From assembly GCF_902488755.1 (NCBI RefSeq), contig NZ_CABTXF010000013.1:1-29281 (forward strand): a stretch of 29,281 nt of DNA, given 5' to 3'. Of this stretch, positions 1 through 8,453 are shown one piece after another (position 1 is the stretch's first letter; every line of letters begins with the position of its first letter). Both the position numbers and the translations under genes were made by a program. This stretch comes from an uncultured Murdochiella sp. (GTDB lineage: Bacteria > Bacillota > Clostridia > Tissierellales > Peptoniphilaceae). The notes beneath the pieces were generated by a model. That model was given only the letters and a program-made list of their open reading frames with translations, was not told where the DNA came from and did no database searches.

Positions 1-28
1 CACGTGGGTTCGAATCCCACCTTCTCCG
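1..28 (+). tRNA. tRNA-Ser, 3' end only (cut by window edge)
   Basis: The window opens inside a tRNA. A T-arm with a 5-bp stem (GTGGG/CCCAC) around the loop TTCGAAT is followed by a 3' acceptor strand CTTCTCC and discriminator G at 28. A G discriminator with an acceptor strand that would pair with GGAGAAG fits tRNA-Ser. The anticodon lies outside the window, so the isotype is inferred from the acceptor end only. CCA is not encoded. Confidence 0.7.
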
Positions 29-35
29 TAGTTGA

Positions 36-77
36 AAATGTCCGTCCTTGCTCTTACAAGGAAACGGGCATTTTTTA
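36..77 (+). terminator. Rho-independent terminator of the tRNA-Ser unit
   Basis: A two-part stem pairs AATGTCCGT with ACGGGCATT (one G-U pair) and CCTTG with CAAGG. It ends in a run of six T. Its 3' arm plus T-run (AACGGGCATTTTTT, with one base difference at the start) matches the terminator after tRNA-Val at the other end of the window. In the minus direction the hairpin also has a short T-run, so it could help stop the converging DUF1287 transcript. Confidence 0.8.
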
Positions 78-119
78 TTGCCTGTGTTATTTTCTTTCAT
101 CGCTCTACGCCACCACCTA

Positions 120-854
120 TCACTCCGACATCCGATAGTGTGCGACAATATCTTGACGGTTTTCGAGAATATCTTGCTCATAGCCGCGCTGTGTAGGCGA
201 ACCGTTATGCAGCACGTAAGGGACGCCGTGAGCATTACGGCGATCGGATACCATCCCAATGTGGTCTTCAAAAATGACGATGTCGCCGCCCTGCCATTCG
301 TCGATATCGGCAAAGTCCGTTGCTTTTGGTATCGCATGGTGAGCGAAAAAGACCTTTAGATTACGCACGCGGCGAAAGTCAATGTTGGCATCCGGCTGCG
401 CAATGTCGTAGTCCTGGGGATGCTTCGCCACATCGTCCGCCACCAGCGTTTTAAGGTCATAGCCGGCATGTAGCAGCGAAAAGGCGACTACATCCGTACA
501 AACGCCGTACTCGTCGTCCGGATACCCGTTCGGATAGTAGCGGCTTTCATACTGGGGATTGGTGGAGAGATAGGCAATGGTTTCTTGAAGAATATCCGTT
601 TGGTCGTCGATGCCGTCGCCGTCTTTATCCACTGTGCTGTGAATCGGTGGGAGAGATTCTCCATAGGCGTCCGGAAGACGGTGGAAACCATGGGCATAGA
701 AGGGCTGCGTTAGCCAAAGACCGCTGCCGAGGAGAAGAAGGAGAAATAGCACAAGAAAACGCCGCTTTTTTCTCGGCTTGCGATGTCCTGTCTTACGAAC
801 CGCCTTTTTGGCAGTCGTGCCTTTCTGTCGAGGGAGAGAGGAACGGCATGTCAT
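120..854 (-). CDS. DUF1287 (YijF-like) exported protein
   Basis: About 244 aa. The start at 854 is chosen because AGGAGG lies 5 nt upstream of this ATG; the frame stays open to 1049, but the longer version would overlap the divergent gene and has no ribosome site. The N-terminus is rich in Lys/Arg and is followed by a hydrophobic Leu/Phe/Val stretch (about residues 28-48), so the protein is probably membrane-anchored or secreted. The rest matches my knowledge of the DUF1287 family, which resembles NlpC/P60-type cysteine hydrolases: a YGVCTDV motif with the putative catalytic Cys, then GDIVIFEDHIGMVSD with the His, then VLHNGSP. The substrate is not known; cell-wall amide hydrolysis is only an inference from the fold. 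It faces away from the thioesterase gene and ends close to the tRNA-Ser terminator. Confidence 0.8.
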   Translation of the reverse strand: MTCRSSLPRQKGTTAKKAVRKTGHRKPRKKRRFLVLFLLLLLGSGLWLTQPFYAHGFHRLPDAYGESLPPIHSTVDKDGDGIDDQTDILQETIAYLSTNPQYESRYYPNGYPDDEYGVCTDVVAFSLLHAGYDLKTLVADDVAKHPQDYDIAQPDANIDFRRVRNLKVFFAHHAIPKATDFADIDEWQGGDIVIFEDHIGMVSDRRNAHGVPYVLHNGSPTQRGYEQDILENRQDIVAHYRMSE

Positions 855-878
855 GTGCGCCTCCTTTTCTTTGGCTTT

Positions 879-907
879 TTTATAAGGGTTCTTTCTTGTA
901 GTGTACA
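879..907 (-). promoter_or_regulatory. Putative sigma-A promoter of the DUF1287 gene
   Basis: Read on the minus strand: TGTACA (902-907) as -35, 17-bp spacer, TATAAA (879-884) as -10, about 25 nt before the chosen start codon. The -35 matches TTGACA at four positions. Confidence 0.45.
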
Positions 908-1009
908 TCGTGTTTTTTCGCATTCGGCGCTTCTCTATTAAGAATTGATTAAGATTGGTATTTTGGCGGAACAACCTCACCATTTCTGTTCGAGTTGTAA
1001 CACCGGTCT

Positions 1010-1038
1010 TTTTCATAAGAGCCGGCAAATGGTACAAT
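1010..1038 (+). promoter_or_regulatory. Putative promoter of the thioesterase gene
   Basis: TACAAT at 1033-1038 is a good -10. A weak -35 (TTTTCA, 1010-1015) lies 17 bp upstream. Transcription would start near 1045, about 55 nt before the start codon at 1100. Confidence 0.4.
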
Positions 1039-1099
1039 GAAAAAAACACGGCGCATCGCTCTCGACTGCGCCATATCGGTGAAACAGAATGGAGAAATC

Positions 1100-1594
1100 A
1101 TGACAAAGGAGAACAACAAGGCGACTGCCGTCGCCATTCAGGACACGTATGGCGAGCGCTTCCAGCACTGCTGGGGATGCGGTCCCAAAAACGAAGAGGG
1201 AATGCACATTCAATCGTATCCGACCGAAGACGGCGAACAGTGCATCTGCCGTGTGACTCCGGCGAAACAGTTTACGGGTGGTGTGCCGGCAAATCTTTTT
1301 GGCGGAATGATTGCGATGATTTTCGACTGTCATGGCACGGCTTCGGCGGCGTGGTTTCGGCATCGCGAAAACGGACAGACGCTGACGGCAGAAACGGTCA
1401 TCGGACGCTGCATTACGGCGCATCTCGAAGTGGACTTCAAGAAACCTGTACCGATGGACAAGGAAGTCACCGTTACCGCAACAGCCGAAGAAATCGGCGA
1501 ACACAAAGTCATCGTCGCCATGGAAATGGTCGCCGACGGCGAACTTCGCGCCAAAGCGCGCATGGTGGCGGTGGGGGTAAAGGATACGATGTAA
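1100..1594 (+). CDS. PaaI-type hot-dog fold acyl-CoA thioesterase
   Basis: 164 aa; probably hydrolyses a small acyl- or aryl-CoA thioester in the cytoplasm, substrate unknown. The start at 1100 is preferred over an upstream ATG at 1037 because GGAG stands 6 nt before it and the upstream ATG overlaps the promoter. Family marks: an HCWGCGPKNEEGMH segment near residue 26 (typical of this thioesterase subgroup), FGGMIAMIFDCHGTASA (the hot-dog helix with the catalytic-acid region), then TAHLEVDFKKPVPMDKEVTV (the beta-sheet entry seen in PaaI/YbgC relatives). Length fits a single-domain hot-dog protein. It is monocistronic by context: the DUF1287 gene is divergent and about 300 nt follow before the next gene. 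Confidence 0.8.
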   Translation: MTKENNKATAVAIQDTYGERFQHCWGCGPKNEEGMHIQSYPTEDGEQCICRVTPAKQFTGGVPANLFGGMIAMIFDCHGTASAAWFRHRENGQTLTAETVIGRCITAHLEVDFKKPVPMDKEVTVTATAEEIGEHKVIVAMEMVADGELRAKARMVAVGVKDTM

Positions 1595-1687
1595 TCGCTG
1601 CCGATAAGGATCTCCAATTCGATTGGCGGACAGACGTTAAAAACAACCTATTAAAGCGGTGCGCATGGAAGACGGGCACAAGCGTAT

Positions 1688-1715
1688 TTCTCGATCTTTT
1701 TTATCGGATCGAGAA
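1688..1715. repeat. Inverted repeat upstream of the ABC operon
   Basis: TTCTCGATC (1688-1696) and GATCGAGAA (1707-1715) form a perfect 9-bp stem around a T-rich loop. No T-run follows on either strand, so it is not a standard terminator. It may be the stop signal of the thioesterase unit or a regulatory hairpin; the sequence does not decide. Confidence 0.4.
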
Positions 1716-1725
1716 GAAAAATCGC

Positions 1726-1754
1726 TTGCGTCCGTTTTTACTTTGGAGTAGAGT
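1726..1754 (+). promoter_or_regulatory. Weak candidate promoter for the ABC operon
   Basis: TTGCGT (1726-1731), 17-bp spacer, TAGAGT (1749-1754). The hexamers match the consensus only partly. The predicted start near 1762 would place the palindrome at 1768-1783 just downstream of the start site, where a bound repressor would block transcription. Confidence 0.3.
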
Positions 1755-1767
1755 ACAAGAAGAAAGA

Positions 1768-1783
1768 GTTAGTTATAACTAAC
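1768..1783. promoter_or_regulatory. Perfect 16-bp palindrome, probable repressor operator
   Basis: GTTAGTTATAACTAAC is its own reverse complement over all 16 bases. AT-rich perfect palindromes of this size, next to a promoter and upstream of an efflux operon, are typical TetR- or MarR-type operators. No intact regulator gene of either type is present in the window; a possible TetR stump begins just downstream (1791). Confidence 0.6.
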
Positions 1784-1790
1784 AAAAGAG

Positions 1791-1931
1791 GTGGGAAAGA
1801 CGAAACAACCAGATGCGGATGCTTTGGTTCGGCAAAAACGACGAATCGAGGCGGCGGCGCGGCGACGAGTTACGTTCGCCCATCCCATCAATACGGAGGG
1901 AAAAAATGATTACGATACGCCATTTACATAA
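1791..1931 (+). pseudogene. Possible N-terminal stump of a TetR-type regulator
   Basis: A 46-codon frame (GTG 1791, stop 1929-1931) begins right after the palindrome and overlaps the first ABC gene. Its middle, DALVRQKRRIEAAARR, resembles helix 1 of TetR-family DNA-binding domains (pattern R..I..AA...F), after which the similarity stops. A ribosome site (GAGGTGG, 1788-1794) is ideally spaced from the ACG codon at 1800-1802, as if an ATG had mutated. An autoregulated tetR as first gene of an ABC exporter operon is a common arrangement, and a deletion down to the first 25 codons would explain this stretch. A chance short frame or a leader peptide are the alternatives. Confidence 0.3.
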
Positions 1932-2601
1932 GTTTTACGGAGAAGGGGAAAATCGGGTAGAGGTCTTAAAAAACTTGGATTTAACCATTTCCGATGGGGA
2001 AGTGGTTTGCCTATTAGGTCCATCCGGTTCGGGAAAATCGACATTGCTCAATATTTTGGGTGGCATTGAAGATATCGATGAGGGCGAGGTGATGGTTTCC
2101 GATGTTGCTTTGCATAAGGTAGGGAAAAAAGCACGGGAGCAGTATCGGCGACATCACGTGGGCTTTGTTTTCCAATTTTATAACCTCATCAGCAATCTGA
2201 ATGTGAAGGAAAATATCGAGGTGGGCGCTTACTTGTCTGCACATCCGCTGAGCGTTGATGAGACCATCGATACATTGGGTCTGCGCGATCAAATCCATAA
2301 ATATCCCAATCAGATTTCCGGAGGGCAGGCGCAGCGAACCTCAATTGGGCGCGCGATTGTCAAGAATCCTTCGTTGTTGTTGTGCGACGAACCCACCGGC
2401 GCGTTGGATTACGAAAGTGCAAAAGATGTGTTGGGGCTGATTGAAAAACTGAAAGAAAAATACCATCCTATCATTATTATTGCCACGCATAATACGCAGA
2501 TTGCGCAGATGTGTAACACGACCATCCGCCTGCATAACGGATCGATTTTGGAAGTCACAACGAATCCAAAACCGCTTTCGGCGAAGGAGGTGAGCTGGTA
2601 A
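1906..2601 (+). CDS. ABC transporter ATPase, MacB/LolD-like, partner of FtsX-type permease
   Basis: 231 aa, cytoplasmic ATPase of a mechanotransmission-type ABC system. The ATG at 1906 is chosen because GGAGGG lies 5 nt upstream and the family normally begins a few residues before the first beta-strand; the frame is open back to 1813 but that part is low-complexity Arg-rich. Visible motifs: Walker A GPSGSGKST (about residues 38-46), Q-loop in FVFQFYNL, signature ISGGQAQR (usual LSGGQ with Ile in place of Leu), Walker B LLLCDEPTGALD, and H-loop IIIATHN. Its stop overlaps the permease start by one base (TAATG) after a strong GGAGG, so the two are translationally coupled. Likely role: export of, or resistance to, a peptide, lipid or antimicrobial. 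Confidence 0.9.
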   Translation: MITIRHLHKFYGEGENRVEVLKNLDLTISDGEVVCLLGPSGSGKSTLLNILGGIEDIDEGEVMVSDVALHKVGKKAREQYRRHHVGFVFQFYNLISNLNVKENIEVGAYLSAHPLSVDETIDTLGLRDQIHKYPNQISGGQAQRTSIGRAIVKNPSLLLCDEPTGALDYESAKDVLGLIEKLKEKYHPIIIIATHNTQIAQMCNTTIRLHNGSILEVTTNPKPLSAKEVSW

Positions 2602-4871
2602 TGCGAAATCCGATGCATAAGCGCATCCCTCGGATGTTGCTTCACCAACCGGCGCAGTATGTGCCGTTGTTTTTGCTGTTGCTCATTACGATTGTTTTTT
2701 GCTCCGCCTTTTTCTTAGTACAAGGGTCGGTCGAACGCCTGTATTACGACTTTATCGATCGCGCCAATGTGGAGGACGGACGCTTTACAACGCTTTTGCC
2801 ATTGAGCGATTCAATGTGGAAACGTCTGGAAGAGAAGGACATCCAGCTGGAAAAAGCCTATTATACCGAGGCGAAGGACGGAGATGCCAACGTACATCTT
2901 TATGCCATACGACAGAAAATCAATCTTCCCGACGTGATTTCCGGACGTTTGCCGAAAAAAAATGACGAGGTGGCGCTGGATAGCAATTATGCCAAGGAAC
3001 ACGGTTATCAATTGGGACAGAAAATTACGCTTAGCGGACATGAAATGCGCTTGGTAGGTACAGTAGTCCTTCCGGATTATACCGCCATGATGCCCAGTCG
3101 CGCCGATCTCGTGATGGATACGAAGAATTTTGGCGCGGGCATTGTCAGCGAAGAAGGACTTTCACGTTTTGAACAGCAGGGGTTGCAATACAATTATGTC
3201 TATTGCGAGCAGAAAACTGCCAAAACAAAAAAAGAAGCCAATGACACGCTGAAAGAAATCACCAAAACGATTTACGAAGATACTGTCTTGACCGAAGCGA
3301 TGACGAAAGACCAGAATAAGCGCATCTCCTACATGATGGACGATATGGGAGGCGATGTCCCCATGATGCGCACGGTACTGATTCTGGCGATAGTGTCCAT
3401 CGCCTTTGTGTTCACCATGCAGACTCGCAATCAGATTCTATCCGAAGCAAGCGCCATCGGAACGCTCATGGCATCGGGCTATACCCGTCGGGAACTGATT
3501 GTTCACTATATGCTGCTGCCGACAATGGCGGTGCTTTCCGCCGCGGTGCTGGGCAATCTTTTTACGTATACGGTTGGTTATAAGCTGTATGTCAATCTTT
3601 ATTACGACTCGTTTTCGCTTCCAGTTTTCCACCCCCTGTTTCATGCGCGCGCGTTTTTGTGGACCACGCTTCTCCCTGCTGTCCTCGTCATGTCCATTCA
3701 ATTTCTGATGCTGACGATTAAGCTGCGCCTGCGCCCGTTGCGCTTTTTGCGTCATGAGTTGGGGCGAAAACCGCGGGTTTCCAAGATGCACTTATCCGGC
3801 TTACCTTTCTTTTCTCGCTTGGGCTTTCTTTCGCGCTATCGGTTGAAGGTGTTACGCCACAACAAGCTGAATGTGCTGGTTCTGCTATTCGGCGTGACGC
3901 TCTCGAGCGTTTTTCTTTGCTTTGGTTTGGGACTGCGCCCACTTTTTGAGCGTCACGCGGAATTGATGCAAAAGGAATTTCCGGCAAAAGTGCAGACCTT
4001 TGTTCGTCCGACGGCGGCAGCGGATATCACTGAGGGAAAAGCGGAAAAATTCGGGTATGCCGCGTTCGATCTTTCTGTTGAGGGAGATATTCATCCGTTT
4101 ACGCTCTACGGCGTTTCCCCCAGAAGTCGTTATTTCGATGCCAAAGAAATAGATGCGCTTCAAGAAGGAGAAATTCAGGCTTCGGAGGGTCTCATGAAAC
4201 GGTTTGGCTTCGTTGAAGGAGATCGCATTACGGTCGCCAATCCCTATACAGGAAAATCGTATGTTTTTTGTATTCGCACGATGCGAAAGCAAGCGGTTAC
4301 GCTTTCTGCGTATATGCCGCTCGCCTCATTTAATTCCGTCATGGGATACGACAAGGACGCATTTTCCGGCTACTATTCGGAACAAACGCTACCGCTTGAA
4401 CCTGCAGCCGTTGTTTCGAGCATTGACCGGCAAAGCGTAGGCAAAGCCGCCGATCATTTTCTTGACACGTTTGGACAGATAATTGTTCCGATTATCGTCG
4501 TAGCGGTTTTGTTTTATTTCATTTTTATTGACTTCTTATCCAAAGCGATTGTGGATAAGGCAAAAACGGAGATCGCGTATCTCAAGATATTCGGTTTTAC
4601 GGACGCCGAAACGACCGGTGTGTATTTGCGCGCGACCGGCATGGTGCTTGGCGTATTCTTGCTGGTATTACCATTTATTCTGCGCTCCGCATTGACCGTT
4701 TTGCTGACTGTCTCGTTGAAAAAACTTGATGCCTACATGGACCCACAGCTTCCCATGTACATCTATTATCTGGTGAGTGCGACCGGCGCAGTGCTCTTCT
4801 TCTTGGTGCAAGCCTTGCAGAAGCGCAAAATTGCGAAAATCAGCATGACCGAGACATTGAAAGAGATGTAG
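2601..4871 (+). CDS. FtsX-like ABC permease (two FtsX domains)
   Basis: 756 aa membrane partner of the preceding ATPase. The hydrophobic pattern is 1+3+1+3 segments: about residues 21-42; 256-275, 298-325, 347-373; 424-444; 624-646, 677-702, 720-740. Each half therefore has the FtsX layout, with a large extracytoplasmic domain (about 43-250 and 445-620) after its first helix. This duplicated form is usual for MacB-like and YxdM/BceB-like systems in Bacillota; the two extracellular domains of about 200 and 175 residues do not match the single large BceB domain. Translation is coupled to the ATPase gene. Such systems typically act by pulling or shearing substrates at the outer face of the membrane rather than by classical transport; the substrate is not readable here. 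Confidence 0.9.
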   Translation: MRNPMHKRIPRMLLHQPAQYVPLFLLLLITIVFCSAFFLVQGSVERLYYDFIDRANVEDGRFTTLLPLSDSMWKRLEEKDIQLEKAYYTEAKDGDANVHLYAIRQKINLPDVISGRLPKKNDEVALDSNYAKEHGYQLGQKITLSGHEMRLVGTVVLPDYTAMMPSRADLVMDTKNFGAGIVSEEGLSRFEQQGLQYNYVYCEQKTAKTKKEANDTLKEITKTIYEDTVLTEAMTKDQNKRISYMMDDMGGDVPMMRTVLILAIVSIAFVFTMQTRNQILSEASAIGTLMASGYTRRELIVHYMLLPTMAVLSAAVLGNLFTYTVGYKLYVNLYYDSFSLPVFHPLFHARAFLWTTLLPAVLVMSIQFLMLTIKLRLRPLRFLRHELGRKPRVSKMHLSGLPFFSRLGFLSRYRLKVLRHNKLNVLVLLFGVTLSSVFLCFGLGLRPLFERHAELMQKEFPAKVQTFVRPTAAADITEGKAEKFGYAAFDLSVEGDIHPFTLYGVSPRSRYFDAKEIDALQEGEIQASEGLMKRFGFVEGDRITVANPYTGKSYVFCIRTMRKQAVTLSAYMPLASFNSVMGYDKDAFSGYYSEQTLPLEPAAVVSSIDRQSVGKAADHFLDTFGQIIVPIIVVAVLFYFIFIDFLSKAIVDKAKTEIAYLKIFGFTDAETTGVYLRATGMVLGVFLLVLPFILRSALTVLLTVSLKKLDAYMDPQLPMYIYYLVSATGAVLFFLVQALQKRKIAKISMTETLKEM

Positions 4872-4908
4872 CGCAGTTTGCGTAGCACCAAAGAAAGAGA
4901 GGTAAAAA

Positions 4909-6708
4909 TTGAAACAACGAAAACAACCTTCTACCATTCGTCGCTTACTTGCTTTCGCAGGAAAATATAAGGCGTTAACCATTCTTGGATTGGTTCTTTC
5001 AGGCATCGCCATGGCGTTAAGTGTAGTTCCTTATTTGTGCATTTGGTTTGTGCTTCGCGATCTGCTTGCTGTTGCGCCGCAATGGAACGAAGCCACGGGC
5101 TTATTTCATTATGGAAAAACTGCCTTCCTTTTTGCGTTTTTAGGATTGGTGACCTATTTTGCGGCTCTCATGTGTACGCATTTTGCGGCTTTTCGTACCG
5201 CCGCAAATATTCGCAAGCAGGGGATGGAGCATTTGATGCGCGTTCCGCTAGGCTTCTTCGATTTACATCCAAGTGGTTTTTTGCGTAATCGCTTGGATGC
5301 CGGGGCGGCGGATACGGAGACGTTGTTGGCACATAATCTTGCGGATACGGTTGGCACAGTGGTTCTTTTTATCACCATGGTAATTTTGCTTCTTGCATTT
5401 GATTGGCGCATGGGCATGGCGTGTATGCTGGCAGCGGTGATTTCTTTGCTTGCGATGTTTTCCATGATGGGAGGTAAGAACAGCAAGCGGATGGCGGAAT
5501 ACCAAGAAGCGTTAGATGAGACGAGCAAGGCGGCAACGGAATATATACGTGGTATACCGGTTGTGAAAATATTCCAACAAAGCATTTATACATTTCGCAC
5601 ATTCAAACAAGCCATCGAGATGTATAGTGATAAAGCGGATCAGTATCAGGGAGAGGTTTGTCGTTTTCCGCAATCTGTTAATTTGACGTTTACAAAGAGC
5701 GCTTTTGTATTCTTGCTTCCGGCAGCATTTCTGCTGATGCCAACAGCAGAACACAAGGAATCATTTGCCCTCTTTTTAACCAATTTTGCCTTTTACGCTG
5801 TCTTTTCGGCTTTGCTTTCCACTGCGCTTGCGCGCATCATGTTTGCGGCTGGAGGACTGCTTCAGGCAGACATAGCGATGAGTCGCATCGATACGGTATT
5901 TTCCGCGCCTCTTCTTCCGGTAACGGAAAACCCCGTTATGCCAGCTCATTATGCGATACGCTTTGAGGATGTCTCCTTTACATATCCGGAAGCAAAGGAA
6001 GCGGCGCTTTCCCATATCTCTTTTACGGCTAATGAAGGAGAAAAATTGGCGTTAGTCGGTCCCTCAGGAGGAGGAAAAACGACGATTGCCAGCCTGATTC
6101 CCCGTTTTTGGGATGTGACCTCCGGCAGGGTCTCTATTGGCGGAATAGATGTGCGACAGATGGAGTTGCATGTTCTTATGAAACGTGTTGCATTCGTTTT
6201 TCAACAGAATCGTCTTTTTCCGCTTTCCATTGCGGAAAATGTACGTGTGGCGCGTCCAAGTGCTACGCGGGAAGAAATATATGCGGCTTTGGAAGCGGCG
6301 CAATGCAAGACGATCATAGAGAAACTTCCCCAAGGTATGGATACGGTTCTGGGCACGGAAGGCACCTATCTCTCCGGCGGAGAACAGCAACGTATTGCGA
6401 TTGCCAGAGCGATCCTCAAAGATGCGCCAATCGTCGTATTAGATGAAGCGACAGCGTTCGCTGATCCCGAAAATGAGCAGGCTATTCAATGTGCATTTCG
6501 ATCCTTGTTGAAAAATAAGACCGTCCTTTTTATTGCGCATCGCCTTTCTACGGTGGTCGATGCGGATCGCATTTTAGTTATTGCAAAATCGCAAATAGCC
6601 GAAGAAGGTAAGCATCAAGAGTTAATACAGCGTCAGGGACTTTACTCGAAAATGTGGAACGATTATCAGCAATCCTTGCAATGGAAGATTGGGAAAAGAG
6701 AGGAGTAA
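4909..6708 (+). CDS. ABC exporter half-transporter, subunit 1 (TMD-NBD)
   Basis: 599 aa, N-terminal six-helix membrane domain (about residues 1-310) fused to a C-terminal ATPase. The start is a TTG at 4909 with AGAGAGG 7 nt upstream; no better ATG is in frame. Motifs: Walker A GPSGGGKTT, Q-loop FVFQQNRLF, signature LSGGEQQR, Walker B IVVLDEATAF with the catalytic Glu present, and H-loop FIAHRL. The D-loop reads AFADPENE, with ADP in place of the usual SLD. The next gene encodes a second full half-transporter two bases downstream, so the pair probably forms a heterodimer. Pairs of this kind with N-termini like these are often drug, peptide or siderophore/metal-chelate transporters in Clostridia, frequently under TetR control. 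Direction and substrate remain inference. Confidence 0.9.
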   Translation: MKQRKQPSTIRRLLAFAGKYKALTILGLVLSGIAMALSVVPYLCIWFVLRDLLAVAPQWNEATGLFHYGKTAFLFAFLGLVTYFAALMCTHFAAFRTAANIRKQGMEHLMRVPLGFFDLHPSGFLRNRLDAGAADTETLLAHNLADTVGTVVLFITMVILLLAFDWRMGMACMLAAVISLLAMFSMMGGKNSKRMAEYQEALDETSKAATEYIRGIPVVKIFQQSIYTFRTFKQAIEMYSDKADQYQGEVCRFPQSVNLTFTKSAFVFLLPAAFLLMPTAEHKESFALFLTNFAFYAVFSALLSTALARIMFAAGGLLQADIAMSRIDTVFSAPLLPVTENPVMPAHYAIRFEDVSFTYPEAKEAALSHISFTANEGEKLALVGPSGGGKTTIASLIPRFWDVTSGRVSIGGIDVRQMELHVLMKRVAFVFQQNRLFPLSIAENVRVARPSATREEIYAALEAAQCKTIIEKLPQGMDTVLGTEGTYLSGGEQQRIAIARAILKDAPIVVLDEATAFADPENEQAIQCAFRSLLKNKTVLFIAHRLSTVVDADRILVIAKSQIAEEGKHQELIQRQGLYSKMWNDYQQSLQWKIGKREE

Positions 6709-6710
6709 CC

Positions 6711-8453
6711 ATGTTTGGGAAAGCCTTTCAACGCAAATATGCTCTTACCGAGCAGGGCGTGAAAAATATCAAAAAAGGTGTCTGGTGGACCGTAGTTGTT
6801 GATCTTGTCGTCATGGGTGGAATTAGCATTCTTTATCTGTTGATGCGTGATTGGATGGCATATTGGCTGGAGGACGAACCCATGCCGTCGTTTACCGTTT
6901 ATTTTTGGATGACGGTGTTCTTTCTTGTCCTCTCGTTAGCTACGCATTACCAGCAATATCGAGCTACCTACGGTCTTGTTTATGGCGAAGTGCGCAATGT
7001 TCGCATACGCTTAGCGGAAAGTATGCGAAAGCTACCTTTGCATTTTTTTGCCAAGCGCGACTTGGCAGATCTCAGCGAGACAGTCATGAGTGACGTTAAT
7101 CGTCTTGAACATGTTTGGAGCCATGTCTTGGGCTATTTATACGGTTCCTTCATTTCTACTACGATTATTGCGGTCGGTTTATTTTTACAGGACGTGCACC
7201 TTGCTATTGCTTGTTTATGGGGCGTTCCTGTTGCTTTTACATTATTGTTCAGTAGCCGTGTACTGGCTAAACGTCTATCCGAAGAAGGAAAAAAAGCGGC
7301 GCTTCATGTTTCGGATACTATGCAGGATATGCTTGAGAATGTACGCGAAATTCGTGCGAATTGTCAGGAAGTGTCGTTTTTACAACGCTTTTTCTTCGCT
7401 GTGGATGGGCAGGAAAAAATCATGCGAAAGGGAGAATTTGTTGTCGGCATATTTGTGAACGCAGCAAGCGTGATTATGCGATTGGGCGTTGCCACGACTA
7501 TTCTTGTTGGTGCAAGTCGCATTGCTTCCGGAAAGATTTCTTTCATGACGCTGTTTCTTTTTATGCTGGTCATTTCCCGTGTTTACGCACCATTTGATCA
7601 GAGCTTAGCGTTGATTGCTGAGTTATTCATCTCGCACATATCGGCGGAACGTCTGATGGAGATTGAGGATACCCCTGTTGCACAGGGTAGTGAAGCCTTT
7701 CCTTCTCATCGCCATGACATTACATTTTCTCATGTTTCGTTCCGTTATGAGCAGGAAGAGGTGCTTCACGATGTCTGTTTTACCGCGCCGGAAGGAAAAG
7801 TCACTGCGCTTATCGGTCCGTCGGGTTCGGGAAAAAGCACTTGTGTTCGCTTGGCGGCACGTCTTTGGGATGCCGACGAAGGAACCGTCGCCGTTGGAGG
7901 CATCAACGTGACATCTATCGACCCGGAAGTTCTTCTTTCTGATTTTTCCATGGTTTTTCAGGAAGTTATGCTTTTTGATGATACGGTTATGGAAAACATC
8001 CGCTTGGGAAGAAGAGGCGCGAACGATGCCGAGGTCATTGCAGCGGCAAAAGCGGCAAATTGTGATACTTTTGTAGAACGTCTTCCGCAGGGATATGATA
8101 CGCCTATTGGCGAAAATGGCACTCGCCTTTCGGGCGGAGAACGGCAGCGAATCTCTATCGCTCGTGCGCTGCTGAAAAATGCTCCGATTGTGCTGCTTGA
8201 TGAAGCGACCGCTTCTCTTGATGTGGAAAATGAAACACAAGTGCAGGAAGCTTTGTCCCACTTATTGGTGAATAAGACCGTTCTGGTGATTGCCCATCGT
8301 ATGCGCACAATCGAGGCAGCGGATTACATCGTTGTTTTCGACCACGGAAAAGTGAGGGAGACCGGTTCACCATCGGCGCTGTTAGCTGATGAAAATAGTT
8401 TCTTTTCCCGCATGAGTCGCCTGCAGCGCCGATCGGCGGAATGGAAAGCATAA
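6711..8453 (+). CDS. ABC exporter half-transporter, subunit 2 (TMD-NBD)
   Basis: 580 aa, second half of the presumed heterodimer. The ATG at 6711 has GAGGAG 5 nt upstream and follows the previous stop by two bases; the in-frame ATG at 6654 lies inside the upstream gene and is rejected. The N-terminus (KYALTEQGVKNIKKG) is a recognisable opening of one partner in this paired-exporter family. Motifs: Walker A GPSGSGKST, Q-loop MVFQEVMLF, signature LSGGERQR, Walker B IVLLDEATASLD, and H-loop VIAHRM. Both subunits keep the catalytic Glu and signature motifs, so there is no obvious degenerate ATP site. It is the last intact gene of the four-gene operon; the same frame continues beyond its stop as a sortase-like remnant. 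Confidence 0.9.
   Translation: MFGKAFQRKYALTEQGVKNIKKGVWWTVVVDLVVMGGISILYLLMRDWMAYWLEDEPMPSFTVYFWMTVFFLVLSLATHYQQYRATYGLVYGEVRNVRIRLAESMRKLPLHFFAKRDLADLSETVMSDVNRLEHVWSHVLGYLYGSFISTTIIAVGLFLQDVHLAIACLWGVPVAFTLLFSSRVLAKRLSEEGKKAALHVSDTMQDMLENVREIRANCQEVSFLQRFFFAVDGQEKIMRKGEFVVGIFVNAASVIMRLGVATTILVGASRIASGKISFMTLFLFMLVISRVYAPFDQSLALIAELFISHISAERLMEIEDTPVAQGSEAFPSHRHDITFSHVSFRYEQEEVLHDVCFTAPEGKVTALIGPSGSGKSTCVRLAARLWDADEGTVAVGGINVTSIDPEVLLSDFSMVFQEVMLFDDTVMENIRLGRRGANDAEVIAAAKAANCDTFVERLPQGYDTPIGENGTRLSGGERQRISIARALLKNAPIVLLDEATASLDVENETQVQEALSHLLVNKTVLVIAHRMRTIEAADYIVVFDHGKVRETGSPSALLADENSFFSRMSRLQRRSAEWKA

Noticed and set aside
955..1782. 275-codon plus-strand frame over the thioesterase
   Set aside because: Overlaps the thioesterase in another frame, Arg/Gly/Ser-rich, without domain or ribosome site.
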